Shown piece by piece: positions 1 to 10,910 of a stretch of 38,589 nucleotides of DNA. The notes beneath the pieces were generated by a model that was given only the letters and a program-made list of their open reading frames with translations, searched no databases and was not told the DNA's origin. Position numbers and translations under genes: made by a program. Source of the stretch: Haplomitrium mnioides (Eukaryota; Marchantiophyta; Haplomitriopsida; Calobryales). The stretch is taken from the NCBI GenBank assembly GCA_049999725.1, contig JBNGIS010030620.1, forward strand, positions 1 to 38,589. The letters run 5' to 3'. Numbering within the stretch: position 1 is the stretch's first letter; the number at the start of each line of letters is the position of its first letter.

Positions 1-1
1 C

Positions 2-989
2 TTTGTAAACGGCGAAATCGCTCCATGTTTGTTTCTAAAACAACCAGGCCAAGAATTTTGCATTGTGGCTATATATGTGGATGACATTAACATATTTGGG
101 ACCCCCAGACTCACTGGAGAAACTGTAGAAACTCTCAAGCCAATTTTTGAAATGAGAGACATTGGTGAACCAAGCTTTTGTTTAGGCTTACAATTTGACC
201 ATTTACCAAATGGAATTCAAACTCACCAATCCACTTACACTCAAAAGATTCTAAAACAGTTCAACATGCATAATGCACATCCAGTAAGCACTCCTATGGA
301 CATGAGATCATCAGATCCAGCCAAGGATATGTTTCGAAAACGATCGGAAAACGAACCGACGTTGGGACCCGAAAAACCTTACCTTTCAGCTATAGGTGCT
401 CTAATGTACTTGGCAAACCAGACCAGACCTGATATTGCATTTGCAGTCAACCTGTTGGCAAGACACAGTTCACAGCCAACCATTCGCCATTGGAATGGCA
501 TCAAAAGAATCTTTCGCTACCTAAAAGGTACGTACGATATGGGACTTTTCTTTCCCAAAGATTCCGACAATACCTTGAGAGGATTTGCTGATGCAGGGTA
601 CTTATCAGACCCCCAGGATGCAAAATCCCAAACAGGGTATGTGTTCCTCAAAGGAACAACAGCCATCTCTTGGAAAAGCACAAAGCAAACTCTTACGGCG
701 ACATCGTCGAACCATGCTGAAATTATTGCTCTTTACGAAGCAACAAGAGAATGCATATGGCTGAGACAACTGATTGACCACATCAACCTGCATACAGGTC
801 AGCCTCTACTCAAGGCACCCACAATTATATATGAGGACAATAGACCATGTGTAGACCAAATCGCACAAGGTTTTATCAAAGGCGATCGAATTAAACATAT
901 CGCGCCTAAATTCTTCTACACTCATGAGCAACATGGAGATCAGATCACTGTAGAGTGGATCCCAAGCCATGAGAACAGAGCAGACCTCT
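2..989 (+). CDS. Copia polyprotein, RT end and RNase H (partial)
   Basis: The frame is open from base 2 to the N gap, about 329 codons, with no stop; the true start is outside the window. The reverse transcriptase catalytic motif IYVDD lies at about codons 24-28, followed by copia RT landmarks (MRDIGEPSFCLGLQF; SAIGALMYLANQTRPDIAF). RNase H follows, with GFADAGYLSDP near codon 190 and the SSNHAEIIALYEA block that carries the acidic catalytic residue. The segment ends near IPSHENRADL, close to the usual C-terminus of copia pol, so little is lost in the gap. The protein would make cDNA from element RNA in a virus-like particle. It is the least damaged coding sequence in the window, so element A looks younger than element B. 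Confidence 0.9.
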
Positions 990-1089
990 NNNNNNNNNNN
1001 NNNNNNNNNNNNNNNNNNNNNNNNNNNNNNNNNNNNNNNNNNNNNNNNNNNNNNNNNNNNNNNNNNNNNNNNNNNNNNNNNNNNNNNNN
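990..1089. other. Assembly gap, 100 N
   Basis: There are exactly 100 N, so the length is a placeholder. It falls just before the expected end of the copia A RNase H. Confidence 0.99.
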
Positions 1090-1447
1090 GTATATACTCT
1101 GTCACACAGGTCTGCAGATGGATGAAGAAGATTAAAGGGATTACACGACAAAACGACCAAAACTCAAAGAAGCTGCCGCAACTCTCGAATTCGACATCGA
1201 CTCTCTCTACAAATTGTCATGTGTTACTTTTAGCACTTATATGACAGTCCTATATATGATTTACTCACAGTTACAGTTATGATTACATTTTCTCAGTTTG
1301 GACCCACTTGTAATTCGTGGTGATACTCTTTCCCTTAGAAGAAAGCAGAAGGGTTTTAATGAGGTCACACGAGAAGGGTACCAACATACAAACACCTAGA
1401 AATAGACATTCAGATGTGGCTGCCCCATTAGATAAAAGAGGGCAGCC
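1090..1447 (+). other. Non-coding 3' tail of copia A
   Basis: This stretch lies between the RNase H and the polypurine tract. I see no conserved protein in it; a short open frame after the gap has no family resemblance. Confidence 0.5.
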
Positions 1448-1456
1448 AAGGGGGAG
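1448..1456 (+). other. Polypurine tract of copia A
   Basis: AAGGGGGAG sits directly before the TGTT that opens the LTR. This is the usual primer site for plus-strand DNA synthesis and it fixes the LTR start. Confidence 0.85.
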
Positions 1457-1582
1457 TGTTAGGAGATAGCTCTATTCTAGGGTTAGTCACTACCATGTAC
1501 CCTATATATAGGGGACCTAAGGAGTAAACCAAAATGCTTTTATTCTATCGATCCACGGAGTATACACCCCTGCCTTTCAACA
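1457..1582 (+). repeat. 3' LTR of copia A (126 bp)
   Basis: The LTR runs from TGTTAGGAG to TTTCAACA, so it has TG...CA ends and a 4-bp terminal inverted repeat (TGTT/AACA). It is very short for an LTR, which is known for some copia lineages. The sequence just after it (GGAGACAATT) is satellite monomer. Confidence 0.85.
1500..1513 (+). promoter_or_regulatory. TATA-box palindrome in copia A LTR
   Basis: CCCTATATATAGGG is a perfect 14-bp palindrome in mid-LTR, where the core promoter is expected. Its use as a TATA box is inferred. Confidence 0.55.
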
Positions 1583-1594
1583 GGAGACAATTTT

Positions 1595-2720
1595 TTGGAC
1601 TTGTTGTTTTGTAGTGTGTGCGTGACGTATTATATAGAGTAGGTGAGTGTACAGAAATCAACTAGACATTTCTTTAGACATGTTGTATTGTAGTGTCTGC
1701 ATTTTCTTTATATAGTAGGTGAGTATAAATAAATTGAGGAATCAGTTCTTTGAACCTATTGTCCTGTAGTGTCTGCATGACCTATTATAGAGAAGGTGAG
1801 TGTAAGCAAATTGAGGAGAGAATTCTTTGGACCTATTGAACTGTAGTGTCTGCATGACCTATTATCAAGTAGGTCAGTGTAAAGAAATCAAGGAGACAAT
1901 TCTTTGGACCTATTGTACTGTAGTGTTTGCAGGACCCATTTTAGAGGAGACAATTCTTTGGACCAGTTGTATTGTAGTGTTTGATGACCTATTATAGAGT
2001 GGGTGAGTGTAAAGAAATAGAGAGGCAGTTCTTTTGACCATTTGTCTTGTAGTGTCTGCATGACCTACTATAGAGTAGGTGAGTGTAAAGAAATCGAGGT
2101 GACAATTCTTTGGACATTTTGTACTGTAGTGTTTGCATGACCTATTATACAGAAGGTGAGTGTAAAGAAATGGAGGAGACAATTCTTTGGACCTGTTGTA
2201 GTGTAGTGTCTGCATGATCAATTATAGAGTAGGTGAGTGTAAAGAAATCAGGGAGACAATTCTTTGGACGTGTTGTACTAAAGTGTGTGCATGACCTATT
2301 GCATAAAGTTGGTGAGTGTAAAGAAACCAAGGAAACACTTTTTTGGACATGTTGTATTGTAGTGTCGCCATGACCAACTATATAGAGTAGGTGAGTGTAA
2401 AGAAATCGAGGAGACAATTCTTAAACTTTGTTGTATTGTAGTGTCTCCATGACTTATTATATAGAGTTGGTGAGTGTGAACAAATCGAGGAGACAATTCT
2501 TTGGACTTGTGGTACTATAGTGTCTAGATGACATATTATAGAGTAGGTGAGTGCAAAGATATTGAGAAGACAATTCTTATGACGTGTTGTACTTTAGTGT
2601 CGACATGACCTATTATAGAGTAGGTGAGTGTAAAGAAATTGAGGAAACACTTCTTTGGACTTGTTGGACTGTAGTGTTTGCATGACCTATTATAGAGTAG
2701 GTGAGTGTCAGGAAATCGAG
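1595..2720. repeat. Higher-order duplicated block, copy 1
   Basis: This block of about 14 monomers matches 4922-6130 variant for variant. Shared private features include GTACAGAAATC followed by CTAGACATTTC, a monomer with TCTGCATTTTCTTT, the truncated monomer GACCCATTTTAGAGGAGA, a monomer with GAGAGG in place of GAGGAG, one ending CTTAAAC, one with AAAGATATTGAG, and one with TTTAGTGTCGACATG. They occur in the same order. Confidence 0.85.
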
Positions 2721-4921
2721 GAGACAATTCTTTGGACATGTTGTATTGTAGTGTGTGCATGACTTATTATAGAGTAGGTGAGTGTAGGAAATGGAGGAGA
2801 CAATTCTTTGGACCTATTGTACTGTGACGTTTGCAAGACCTATTCTAGAAGATACAATTCTTTGGACGTGTTGTACTATAGTGTCTTGTGACCTATTATA
2901 GAGTAGGTGAGTGTAAAGAAATGGAGAGGTAGTTCTTTGGACCTGTTGTCCTCTAGTGTCTGCATGACCTACTATAGAGTAGGTGAGTGTAAAGAAATCG
3001 AGGTGACAATTCCTTAGACATGTTGTACTGTAGTGTCTACATGACGTATTATAGAGAAGGTGAGTGTAAAGAAATGGAGGAGACCGTTCTTTGGACTTGT
3101 TGTGCTATACTGTCTCCATGACCAAATATCGAGTAGGTGAGTGTAGGAAAATCATGGAGACAATTCTTTGGACTTGTTGTATTGTAGTGTCTACATGACT
3201 TATTATAGAGTAGGTGAGTGTATAGAAATCGAGGAGACATGTTTTTAGACCTGTTGTACTGTTGGGGTTGCATGACTTGTCATCGAGTAGGTGAGTGTAA
3301 AGAAATTGAAGAGACAACTATTTGGACCTATTGTAATGTAGTGTTTGCATGACCTATAGTTGAGTAGGTAAGTGTAAAGAAATCAAGAACATAGTTCTTT
3401 GGACTTGTTATCTTGTAGTGTCTACATGACCTATCATAGAGTAGGTGAGTGTAAGGAAATCAAGGAGACAATTTTTTGGACATGTTGTACTGTAGTGTCT
3501 GCATGATCTATTATGGAGTAGGTGAGTGTAAAGAAACCGAGTCGTCAATTCTTTTGACATGTTGTTTTCTAATGCCTGCATGACCTATTGTATAGAGTAG
3601 GTGACTATAAAGAAATAAAAGAGACAATTCTTTGGACATAGTGTATTGTAGTGTATGCATGACGTGTCATTTAGTTGGTGAGTGTAAAGAAATCGAGGAG
3701 ACAATTCTTTGGACTTGTTGTACTGTAGTGTGTGCATGACCAATTATATAGAGTATGTGAGTTTACAAAATTTGACGAGACAATTCTTTGGACATGTTGC
3801 ATTGTATTAACTGCATGATCGATTATGTAATAGGTTAGTGTAAAGAAATCAAGGAGACAATCCTTTGAACTTTTTGTCATGTAGTGTCAACATGACCTAT
3901 CATAGAGAAGGTGAGTGTAAAGAAATTAAGGACATTATTCTTTGGACTTGTTGTACTATAGTGTCTGCATGACCTATTATAGAGTAGGTGACTGCAAAGA
4001 AATCGAGGACATAGTTCTTTAGACATGTTGTACTATAGTGTCTGCATGACCTATTATATATCATGGGAGTGTAAAGAAATCAAGAAGACAGTTCTTTGGA
4101 CCTGTTGTGTTGTACTGTCTACATGACCAATTTTCGAGTAGGTGAGTACAAAGAAATTGAGGAGACAATTCTTTGGACCTATTGTACTATAGTGTCTGCA
4201 TGACTTTTTATAGAGTAGGTGAGTGTAAAGAAATTGAGGAGACATGTTTCTGGACCTATTGTACTGTAGTGTTTGGATGACCTATTATCGAGTAGATGAG
4301 TGTATAGAAATTGAGATGACTATTCTTTGGACATGTTGTACTGTATTGTCTGCATGATCTATTATAGAGAAGGTGAGTGTAAAGAAATCAAGGAGACAGT
4401 TCTTTGGACATGTTGTATTGTAGTGTCTGCTTGACCTATAATAGAGTAGGTGAGTGTAAAGAAATTGAGGACACACATCTTTGGACTAGTTTTACTATAG
4501 TGTCTGCATGACATATTATAGAGGAGAAAATTTTTTGGACTTGTTGTATTATAGTGTCTGCATGACCTATTATAGAGTAGGTGAGTGTAAAGAAATCGAG
4601 GAGACAATTCTTTGGACCTATTGTCTTGTAGTGTTTGCATGACCTATTAAAGGGTAGGTGAGTGTAAAGAAATTGAGGAGACAGTTCTTTGGACCTGTTG
4701 TACTGTAGTGTTTGCATGATCTATTATAGAGTAGGTGAGTGTAAAGAAATAGAGGAGACATGTCTTTGGACATATTCTACTGGAGTGTCTGTATGACCTA
4801 TTGTATAGAGTAGGTGGCTGTAAAGAAATCGAGGAGACAATTCTTTGGACATCTTGTATTGTAGTGTCTAGATGACCTATCATATTGTAGGTGAGTGTAA
4901 AGAAATCGAGGAGACAATTCT

Positions 4922-6130
4922 TTGGACTTGTTGTTTTGTATTGTGTGCGTGACGTATTATATAGAGTAGATGAGTGTACAGAAATCGACTAGACATTTCT
5001 TTAGACATGTTCTATTGTAGTGTCTGCATTTTCTTTTGTATAGTAGGTGAGTATAAATAAATCAAGGAAACAATTCTTTGAACTTATTTTTGTGTAGTGT
5101 TTGCATGACCTATTATAGAGAAGATGAGTGTAAGCAAATCGAGGAGAGAATTGTTTGGACCTATTGTAATGTAGTGTCTGCATGACCTATTATCAAGTAG
5201 GTGAGTGTAAAGAAATCGAGGAGACAATTATTTGAACGTATTGTATTGTAGTGTGTGCATGACCTATTTTAGAGTAGGTGAGTGTAAAGAAATCTAGGAG
5301 ACAATTCTTTGGACGTATTGTAGTGTAGTGTCTGCATGACCCATTTTAGAGGAGACAATTCTTTCGACCTATTGTAGTGTAGTGTCTGATGATCTATTAT
5401 AGAGTAGGTGAGTGTAAAGAAATCGAGAGGTAGTTCTTTGGACCTCTTGTCCTATAGTGTCTGCATGACCTACTATAGAGTAGGTGAGTGTAAAGAAATC
5501 AAGGTGACAATTCTTTGGACATGTTGTAGTGTAGTGTCTGCATGACCTATTATAGAGAAGGTGAGTGTAAAGAAATGGAGGAGATAATTCTTTGGACCTG
5601 TTGTACTGTTGTGTGTGCATGATCAATTTTAGAGTAGGTGAGTGTAAAGAAATTGAGGAGACAATTCTTTGGATGTGTTGTACTGTAGTGTTTGCATGAC
5701 CTATTATATAGAGTAGTTGAGTGTAAAGAAACTGAGGAGACACTTTTTTGGACATGTTGTATTGTAGTGTCTGCATGACCAACTATATAAAAAAGGGTGA
5801 GTGTAAAGAAATCGAGGAGATAATTCTTAAACCCTGTTTTATTGTAGTGTCTGCATGACCTATTATATAGAGTTGGTGAGTGTGAAGAAATCGAGGAGAC
5901 AATTCTTTGGACTTGTTGTACTGTAGTGTCTGCATGACCTATTATAAAGTAGGTGAGTGTAAAGATATTGAGGAGAAAATTCTTAGGACGTGTTTTACTT
6001 TAGTGTCGACATGACCTATTATAGAGTAGGTGAGTGTAAAGAAATCTAGGAGACACTTCTTTGAACTTGTTGTACTGTAGTGTTTTCATGATCTATTATA
6101 GAGTAGGTGAGTGTAAGGAAATCGAGGAGA
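4922..6130. repeat. Higher-order duplicated block, copy 2
   Basis: This is the second copy of the 1595-2720 block. The offset is 3327 bp at the left end and 3405 bp past the truncated monomer. The 78-bp change is one extra monomer in this copy. A shorter related run sits at about 2830-3100. Confidence 0.85.
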
Positions 6131-6572
6131 CAATTCTTTGGACTTGTTGTACTATAGTGTGTGCATGAGCTTATATAGAGTAGATGAGTTTAAAGAAATC
6201 AAGGAGACAATTCTTTGGACCTATTGTATTGTAGTATCTGCATGACCTATTATAGAGTAGGTGAGTGTAAAGAAATCGAGGAGATAATTTGTTGGACCTG
6301 TTGTACTTTAGTATGTGCATGACTTGTTGTAGAGTTGGTGAGTGTAAAGAAATCGAGGAGACAATTCTTTGGACTTGTTGTATTGTAGTGTTTGCATGAC
6401 CTATTATAGAGTAGGTGAGTGTAAGAAATCAAGGAGACAATTGTTTGGACCTGTTTTACTGCAGTGTCTCCATGACTTTTTATAGAGTTGGTGAGTGTAA
6501 GGAAATTGAGGAGACAATTCTTTGGACTTGTTGTACCATAGTGTCTGCATGACTTATTATAGAGTAGGCGAG

Positions 6573-6788
6573 TTTAAAGAAATCGAGGAGACAATTCTTT
6601 GGATTATGAGAGATTATTTAATCAACCAAATGAATTTAGAAAAGGAAGAGGCTGGTTGGGCTCTCTAGGATCTTCCTTTTTCTGGTTTTTACATACTTTG
6701 TATTTCTCAAAACTTATCTTAAAAATGTTAAAAATATATTTCTACCCGTCATCCTAGTGGGCTATGTATCGAGCTTGGTATTTCAACA
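6573..6788 (-). repeat. 3' LTR of copia B
   Basis: In element orientation it begins TGTTGAAATACC and ends with the same 31-bp box that the satellite repeats; its last bases are TTTAAA, where the other LTR has TTTACA. It is 216 bp against 280 bp for the right LTR and is clearly diverged, with missing segments. Shared blocks include ACATACTTTGTATTTCT and the CAACCAAATG region. Confidence 0.85.
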
Positions 6789-6797
6789 CTCCCCTTC
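6789..6797 (-). other. Polypurine tract of copia B
   Basis: In element orientation GAAGGGGAG lies directly before the TGTTG start of the 3' LTR. Confidence 0.75.
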
Positions 6798-6849
6798 AAG
6801 CTCAAGCAAATGTCAAGCATTACGATCATAGTTCGAAACTTATGTTGCT

Positions 6850-8649
6850 TCTTTGCACCTATTGACTTTGTAAAAATCACCTATTGACTTTGTAAGAATA
6901 TCAGCTACATGTTGAGGTGTATTTTTGATGTATTTGTAAAAATATCAGCTGCATGTTGAGGTGTATTTAGATACACCAAATCAATCTCACCTTCAAGTAC
7001 CTTCTCTCTTGTATGTAATGGTAATGAACCTCAATGTGTTTGGTCCTTGCATGAAACACCGTTTTGTTTGCCAGTTGTATATTTCTTATGTTGTAGCAAT
7101 ACAAAGTCACATGCTCTTGCACATCATGTGCTAAATTAGACAATAGCTTGGTTACCTATCTCACATTGTTGCTCCTCTATACTATGACTATAAGAAAGAA
7201 ACTTGCTTGTTCCTCTATACTCTGACTGTGAGAAAGCAACTTACTGAATCTGTGTCATTATATCCAACAATTTTACTTCAGCTCCATATGTATAAAATAA
7301 ACCATAATTTAGTGTGTCTTTTAAATAACATAATGCTCTCCTTGCCCCATCTAAATGTGGCTTTTGTGGCACCTGCATGAACTGACTTATTCACGCATCA
7401 TAAGACATGTTAGCTCTTGTCATGGTTGCATAAATCAAACTTCCAACTATTTTTTGGTACATAGTTGGATCTTCTAATTCATCTCCCAAATCAACTCTTA
7501 ACTTTGCATTCTGCTCAAGCACACAAGATATAGGCTTATATGCTTTCATACCATATTTCTTCAAATTTATCTCCCAAATCAGCTCTTAACTTTGCATTTT
7601 GCTCAAGCGCAGAAGATATAGGCTTACATGCTTTTATACTGTATTTCTGTAGCATGTCCATAACATACTTTCATTGTAGTAAGAAAATACTTTGTGGTGT
7701 TCTTATTACCTCTATGCCTAAGAAGTACATCGATTCTCCCAATTCTTTCATATCAAAATTCATGACCAAACATGTATTTGTTTTTTGCACATACATATAT
7801 ATAGAGCAATCTGCCTAGCGGATCACAAATACTATGCAAAAACTTGCTTATTCTATATGCCTATGCTATGGGTGTTTGCTTTAATTCGTATAAAGCTTTC
7901 TTCAACTTACATATATAATTTGGAAACTCATGGTGTACATTTGTCTATGGCTACTCCATATACACTTCTTCATATAATTTTTCATTCCAAAGTACATTTT
8001 TTAGATCCATCTGATGTAAATCCCATCTCTTAGCAACACCCATAGCAATCACAATTCTCACAGTTGACATCTTTGCAACAAGACTGAATGTTTTATCAAA
8101 ATCTATCCCATATTTCTGAGCATATCCTTTGGCTACTAATCTAGTCTTGTACTTGCTTATTAAACTATCTACATTATGATTTATTTTGTAAACCCACCTA
8201 GAACCAACTGCTTTCTTTCCATCATGTAGTGGTGTTAGCTTCCAAGTCTTATTCTCATCAAGTGCATTCACTTCTTCATCCATAGCTACCTCCCATTCAG
8301 GTATGCCAATTGTATCTTCATAACAAGTGAGTTCTACATCATGTATAACTTTCACCATGTATGCATAATTACGCATAGAAAAACTATCATAACTCAATCT
8401 CCTTACTAGATACTTTATACATGTAGATCTGCGTACCTCATCATGCATCCTTTGCCTACTAGGTGTTTGCAAAGTGGGTATACCAACCTCTTCATCCAAG
8501 TTTTCACCATCACTTGAGTGACTTGCATCCATTTGCTGATCCACCTTTTCTTTTCCTTTGGCTAAACCTGTCTTACTTTCAGCACTTCCAAATGATACAT
8601 TTGGTGAACCTGATGTCAATCTGAACTTGAACTCAATCTTCTTGACCAT
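6850..8649 (-). pseudogene. Copia B reverse transcriptase and RNase H remnant
   Basis: The best open part is 8649-7951 (about 232 codons). It shows the start of copia RT: MDEEVNALDENKTWKL, GSRWVYKIN, then LVAKGYAQKYGIDFDKTFS and KRWDLHQMDLKN. RT continues downstream through stops and frame changes. A piece around 7650-7770 still reads FDMKELGESMYFLGIEV, the usual end of the RT palm and thumb. Near 6960-7030 remains IEVHYHYI followed by LVYLNTPQHAADI, the normal C-terminus of copia RNase H, given twice because of a local duplication. The 88-bp duplication at 7481-7656 shifts the frame. No functional protein can come from this. Confidence 0.85.
7481..7656. repeat. 88-bp tandem duplication in copia B RT
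   Basis: Copy 1 starts ATCTCCCAAATCAACTC at 7481 and copy 2 starts ATCTCCCAAATCAGCTC at 7569. The period of 88 is not a multiple of 3, so it breaks the frame. The copies differ at several bases. Confidence 0.85.
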
Positions 8650-9111
8650 GGATTAACACTCTTAGACAAAGTGTTCTGACCATGAATTAACACTCTTAGA
8701 CAGAGTGCTTGAACTCTCTCCTCATCCACTCAACATTTGTGATTGTAATTCCTATTTTGCTAATTTTTTCTCCATTAACATTTGTGATTGTAATTCATGT
8801 TTTGCTAATTTTTTCTACACTTCTTCTTTCTCCGTATCAGTCTTCACATCTTATTTCTCCATATTAGTCTTCACAACTTTTTCTACACCATACCAACTAT
8901 TCAACTCATCAAATACAACATCTCTACTTACCCTGATTTGGCGCATCATATGGTTGTAACAACAATATCTTTTTTCTCCAAAGAATACCCAATGAAAATA
9001 CACATCTTTGCTTTATGATCTAGTTTAGTCCTTAGCTCATCTGGTATGTGTAAATACAAAATACATCCGAATACTTTCAAGTGAGATACATAAATTTTTA
9101 TACATGTGAAT
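8650..9111 (-). pseudogene. Copia B integrase C-terminal part and linker
   Basis: Reading leftward from 9111, the codons give SLESIRMYF-like and then, in the right frame, the copia sequence after the integrase core (VFG..YLHIPDELRTKL, then HKAKMCIFIGYS). That is the zinc-free C-terminal integrase region that precedes RT. Two local duplications are present: about 42 bp at 8650-8720 (ATTAACACTCTTAGACA twice) and about 50 bp at 8740-8815 (CATTTGTGATTGTAATTC twice). Confidence 0.7.
9021..9111. repeat. 91-bp direct repeat, left copy
   Basis: This copy of an integrase segment starts TAGTTTAGTCCTTAGCT. It matches 11600-11690 over its full 91 bp with no indel and roughly 88% identity by eye. The two copies flank the solo LTR. 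Confidence 0.9.
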
Positions 9112-9450
9112 ATTGAAAATACACTTCTCTGCTTACACTTCTCTGTAGCTCACTTTTGTAACTTTGACCGGTTATAACTTCCGGTTTATAAGAGCTTTTT
9201 CACTTCTGTAAATTGGTACTAATTACTTAAGCACTATTATATCCCTGTATTAAATATCAGCTTCTAAACATTTCTAATAAGAACACAATTTACTCTGTAC
9301 TCAATTCTACACATATTAAAAAAAACCGATCAAATCTTAGTTTCTCCTAATAACTTCTAAGTCTTCTCCATACTTCATCAAAATGCATCCCATTCTATAA
9401 CAGGGCACTAATCTCATTAAAATTCTCTCAAACATCTCATGCCTTCACAG

Positions 9451-9890
9451 ACCCCGGTATCAATTACCCGCCACCCAGGTCCGCCTGCAAGGATGAGGTC
9501 ACCTGGATCTCCCTCCAGTCCTCCTCTGAATCCCCTGGATCCCCTGAGCTAGTAACTCTGCTTCACGTGATCTTCTCAATGAATTCTAGCTCCAGCCGCC
9601 CCTCGTTGCGATTTTCTTGTCTTCAGATCGTGATGCTCCTACATAGAGAATGCAAAAATGACCCCAAGTCCTCCCATGGTGGCCTCTCCCAAAGTCTTAG
9701 CCGGCTAGAATTCAATCGACACCCCATATCAGTAACCTGCCACCCAGGTCCGCCTACAAAGATGAGGTCACCTGGATCTCCCTCCAGTCCTCCTCTGAAT
9801 CACCCGGATCTCCTGAGCTAGTAACTCTGCTTCACGTGGTCTTTTCAGTGAATTCTCAATCCAGCCCCCCTCGTTGCGATTCCCCTTCGC
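9451..9890. repeat. 270-bp-spaced duplication in solo LTR
   Basis: A block of about 170 bp at 9451 (CCACCCAGGTCCGCCT, then GATGAGGTCACCTGGATCTC) recurs at 9721. The offset is 270 bp and identity is high. Confidence 0.85.
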
Positions 9891-10183
9891 ATGCAGTCGC
9901 CTCACACCCTGAGATTGCCTGTGCATCAACCCTTCTCAGAATCGACGTCCTTCGATGTATACCCCCCTCGAGCGATCGCCGCGTCTCCCCGCGAACCCCG
10001 GCGCCCTTCGTTTGAATTCGTTAATCCAGTTAGGCTCGCAACGGGAAATGTCGACGTGTGGCTTCAATGGTCGTTAATCTCGTTACCATGGAAGATAGGC
10101 GTGCGCCGCGTGTCCCGTCAGTTGGTCGAGAAACGACAAGTACAACGATAACATGGCATTTGAGGAATCTTGTGGATAGAGAT

Positions 10184-10283
10184 NNNNNNNNNNNNNNNNN
10201 NNNNNNNNNNNNNNNNNNNNNNNNNNNNNNNNNNNNNNNNNNNNNNNNNNNNNNNNNNNNNNNNNNNNNNNNNNNNNNNNNNN
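10184..10283. other. Assembly gap, 100 N
   Basis: This placeholder gap falls at the edge of the tandem modules of the solo LTR. Confidence 0.99.
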
Positions 10284-10680
10284 GCAAGGGGGTAGGCAGA
10301 CCGTCGCATTGACCCTTTCTTCTGCAGTTGACCTGCTCGCGGCCCGAGGTCCGATGAGCTTTCCCCTGTCGCCACGTGTCCTCTGGCTTGTCCGAGGTTC
10401 CCTGAGTCGCCACGTCATCCGAAAGGCGCCGTCCAACGCCGCTCCGCAAAGGGGTAGGCGGACCGTCGGCTGACTCCTTTCCAAAGTTGACCTTCAGAAT
10501 CCTCTCCTCGCTTCTCAGAGTGCCACGTCGTCCGAAGGACGCCGCCCGACACCGTCCCGCAAAGAGGTAGGCGGACCGTCGCGCTGACCCTTTTTCCGAT
10601 GTTGACCCGTGAACTACACTCTCCTTAGTCCACATTTTCGAATTGCTCCGCGGACTCCCAGCGTTTGCCACGTCATCCGA
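10284..10680. repeat. GCAAAGGGGTAG tandem modules in solo LTR
   Basis: There are three units, starting near 10284, 10446 and 10558. Each has GCAAAGRGGTAGGC, then GACCGTCG, a GTTGACC box and a GCCACGTCRTCCGAA box. The same module occurs in the gypsy LTR at 29325 and 29450. Confidence 0.8.
10371..10380 (-). promoter_or_regulatory. G-box/ABRE-like site in solo LTR
   Basis: In LTR orientation it reads GACACGTGGC, a full match to the plant ABA-response/G-box consensus. Several near matches (GCCACGTC, GCCACGTT on the plus strand) lie at about 10411, 10520, 10667 and 11034. Function is inferred from motif only. Confidence 0.4.
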
Positions 10681-10719
10681 AGAGCCGCTGCGGACTCCCT
10701 TCGCTCTTTGCCGGTCCCG

Positions 10720-10910
10720 TTAATGATTTAATCTCCCTTTCGGCTCTTCTTTGCTCTTCCTCCTGACAGATCCCCGCTAAGTCGCCCTTTCAGCTTTCTT
10801 GGTTCTTCCTTGGTCAAAACGTTGATGAATCACCCTTTCAGCATCTTTCGTCTTCCTTTGGACAGACCCACGCTATGTCACCCTTTCGGCGCTTCCTCGG
10901 AGATCCCCGT
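10720..10910. repeat. ~48-bp repeats in solo LTR
   Basis: About four degenerate units with CGCTAAGTCGCCCTTTC, GTTGATGAATCACCCTTTC and CGCTATGTCACCCTTTC spaced about 48 bp apart. They are related to the larger array at 29746-30175. Confidence 0.7.

Larger units (their letters stand above)
1..1582 (+). mobile_element. Copia element A, 3' portion
   Basis: This is the 3' end of a Ty1/copia LTR retrotransposon; its 5' part lies left of the window. In order it holds the end of reverse transcriptase, RNase H, a 100-N gap, a non-coding tail, a polypurine tract and a short 3' LTR. The domain order and the YVDD and RNase H signatures place it in copia rather than gypsy. The LTR is followed at once by satellite DNA in mid-monomer, so the element probably inserted into the satellite array. 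Confidence 0.9.
1583..6572. repeat. 77-79-bp satellite array
   Basis: This is about 5 kb of head-to-tail monomers, roughly 60-65 copies. Typical spacings between successive GTGTAAAGAAAT boxes are 77 and 79 bp; the 2-bp step comes from TATAG versus TATATAG. Each monomer has two parts. One is a 31-bp box beginning TGTAAAGAAATCGAGGAGAC and ending TTCTTTGGA. The other is 46-48 bp containing GTAGTGTCTGCATGACC and TAGAGTAGGTGAG. The 31-bp box is the terminal sequence of the copia B LTR, which borders the array on the right. Some monomers are truncated (near 1941, 2850, 4520 and 5346). The many minus-strand open frames of 60-137 codons with a recurring peptide are by-products of the repeat. I see no promoter or gene. 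Confidence 0.95.

Noticed and set aside
1910-6432. Some 20 minus-strand open frames of 60-137 codons with a shared peptide (NRSCKHY, LLDFFTLTYSI)
   Set aside because: They follow the 77-79-bp monomer on its stop-poor strand and shift frame with each length variant. This is a repeat by-product, not a gene family.
1583-6572. CRISPR-like array
   Set aside because: Repeats are directly tandem and diverged over their full length, without fixed repeats and unique spacers, and the context is a plant nucleus.
10030-10671. 213-codon minus-strand open frame across the N gap
   Set aside because: It includes 34 unknown residues from N and overlaps several other open frames in GC-rich tandem modules. 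It is an effect of base composition.
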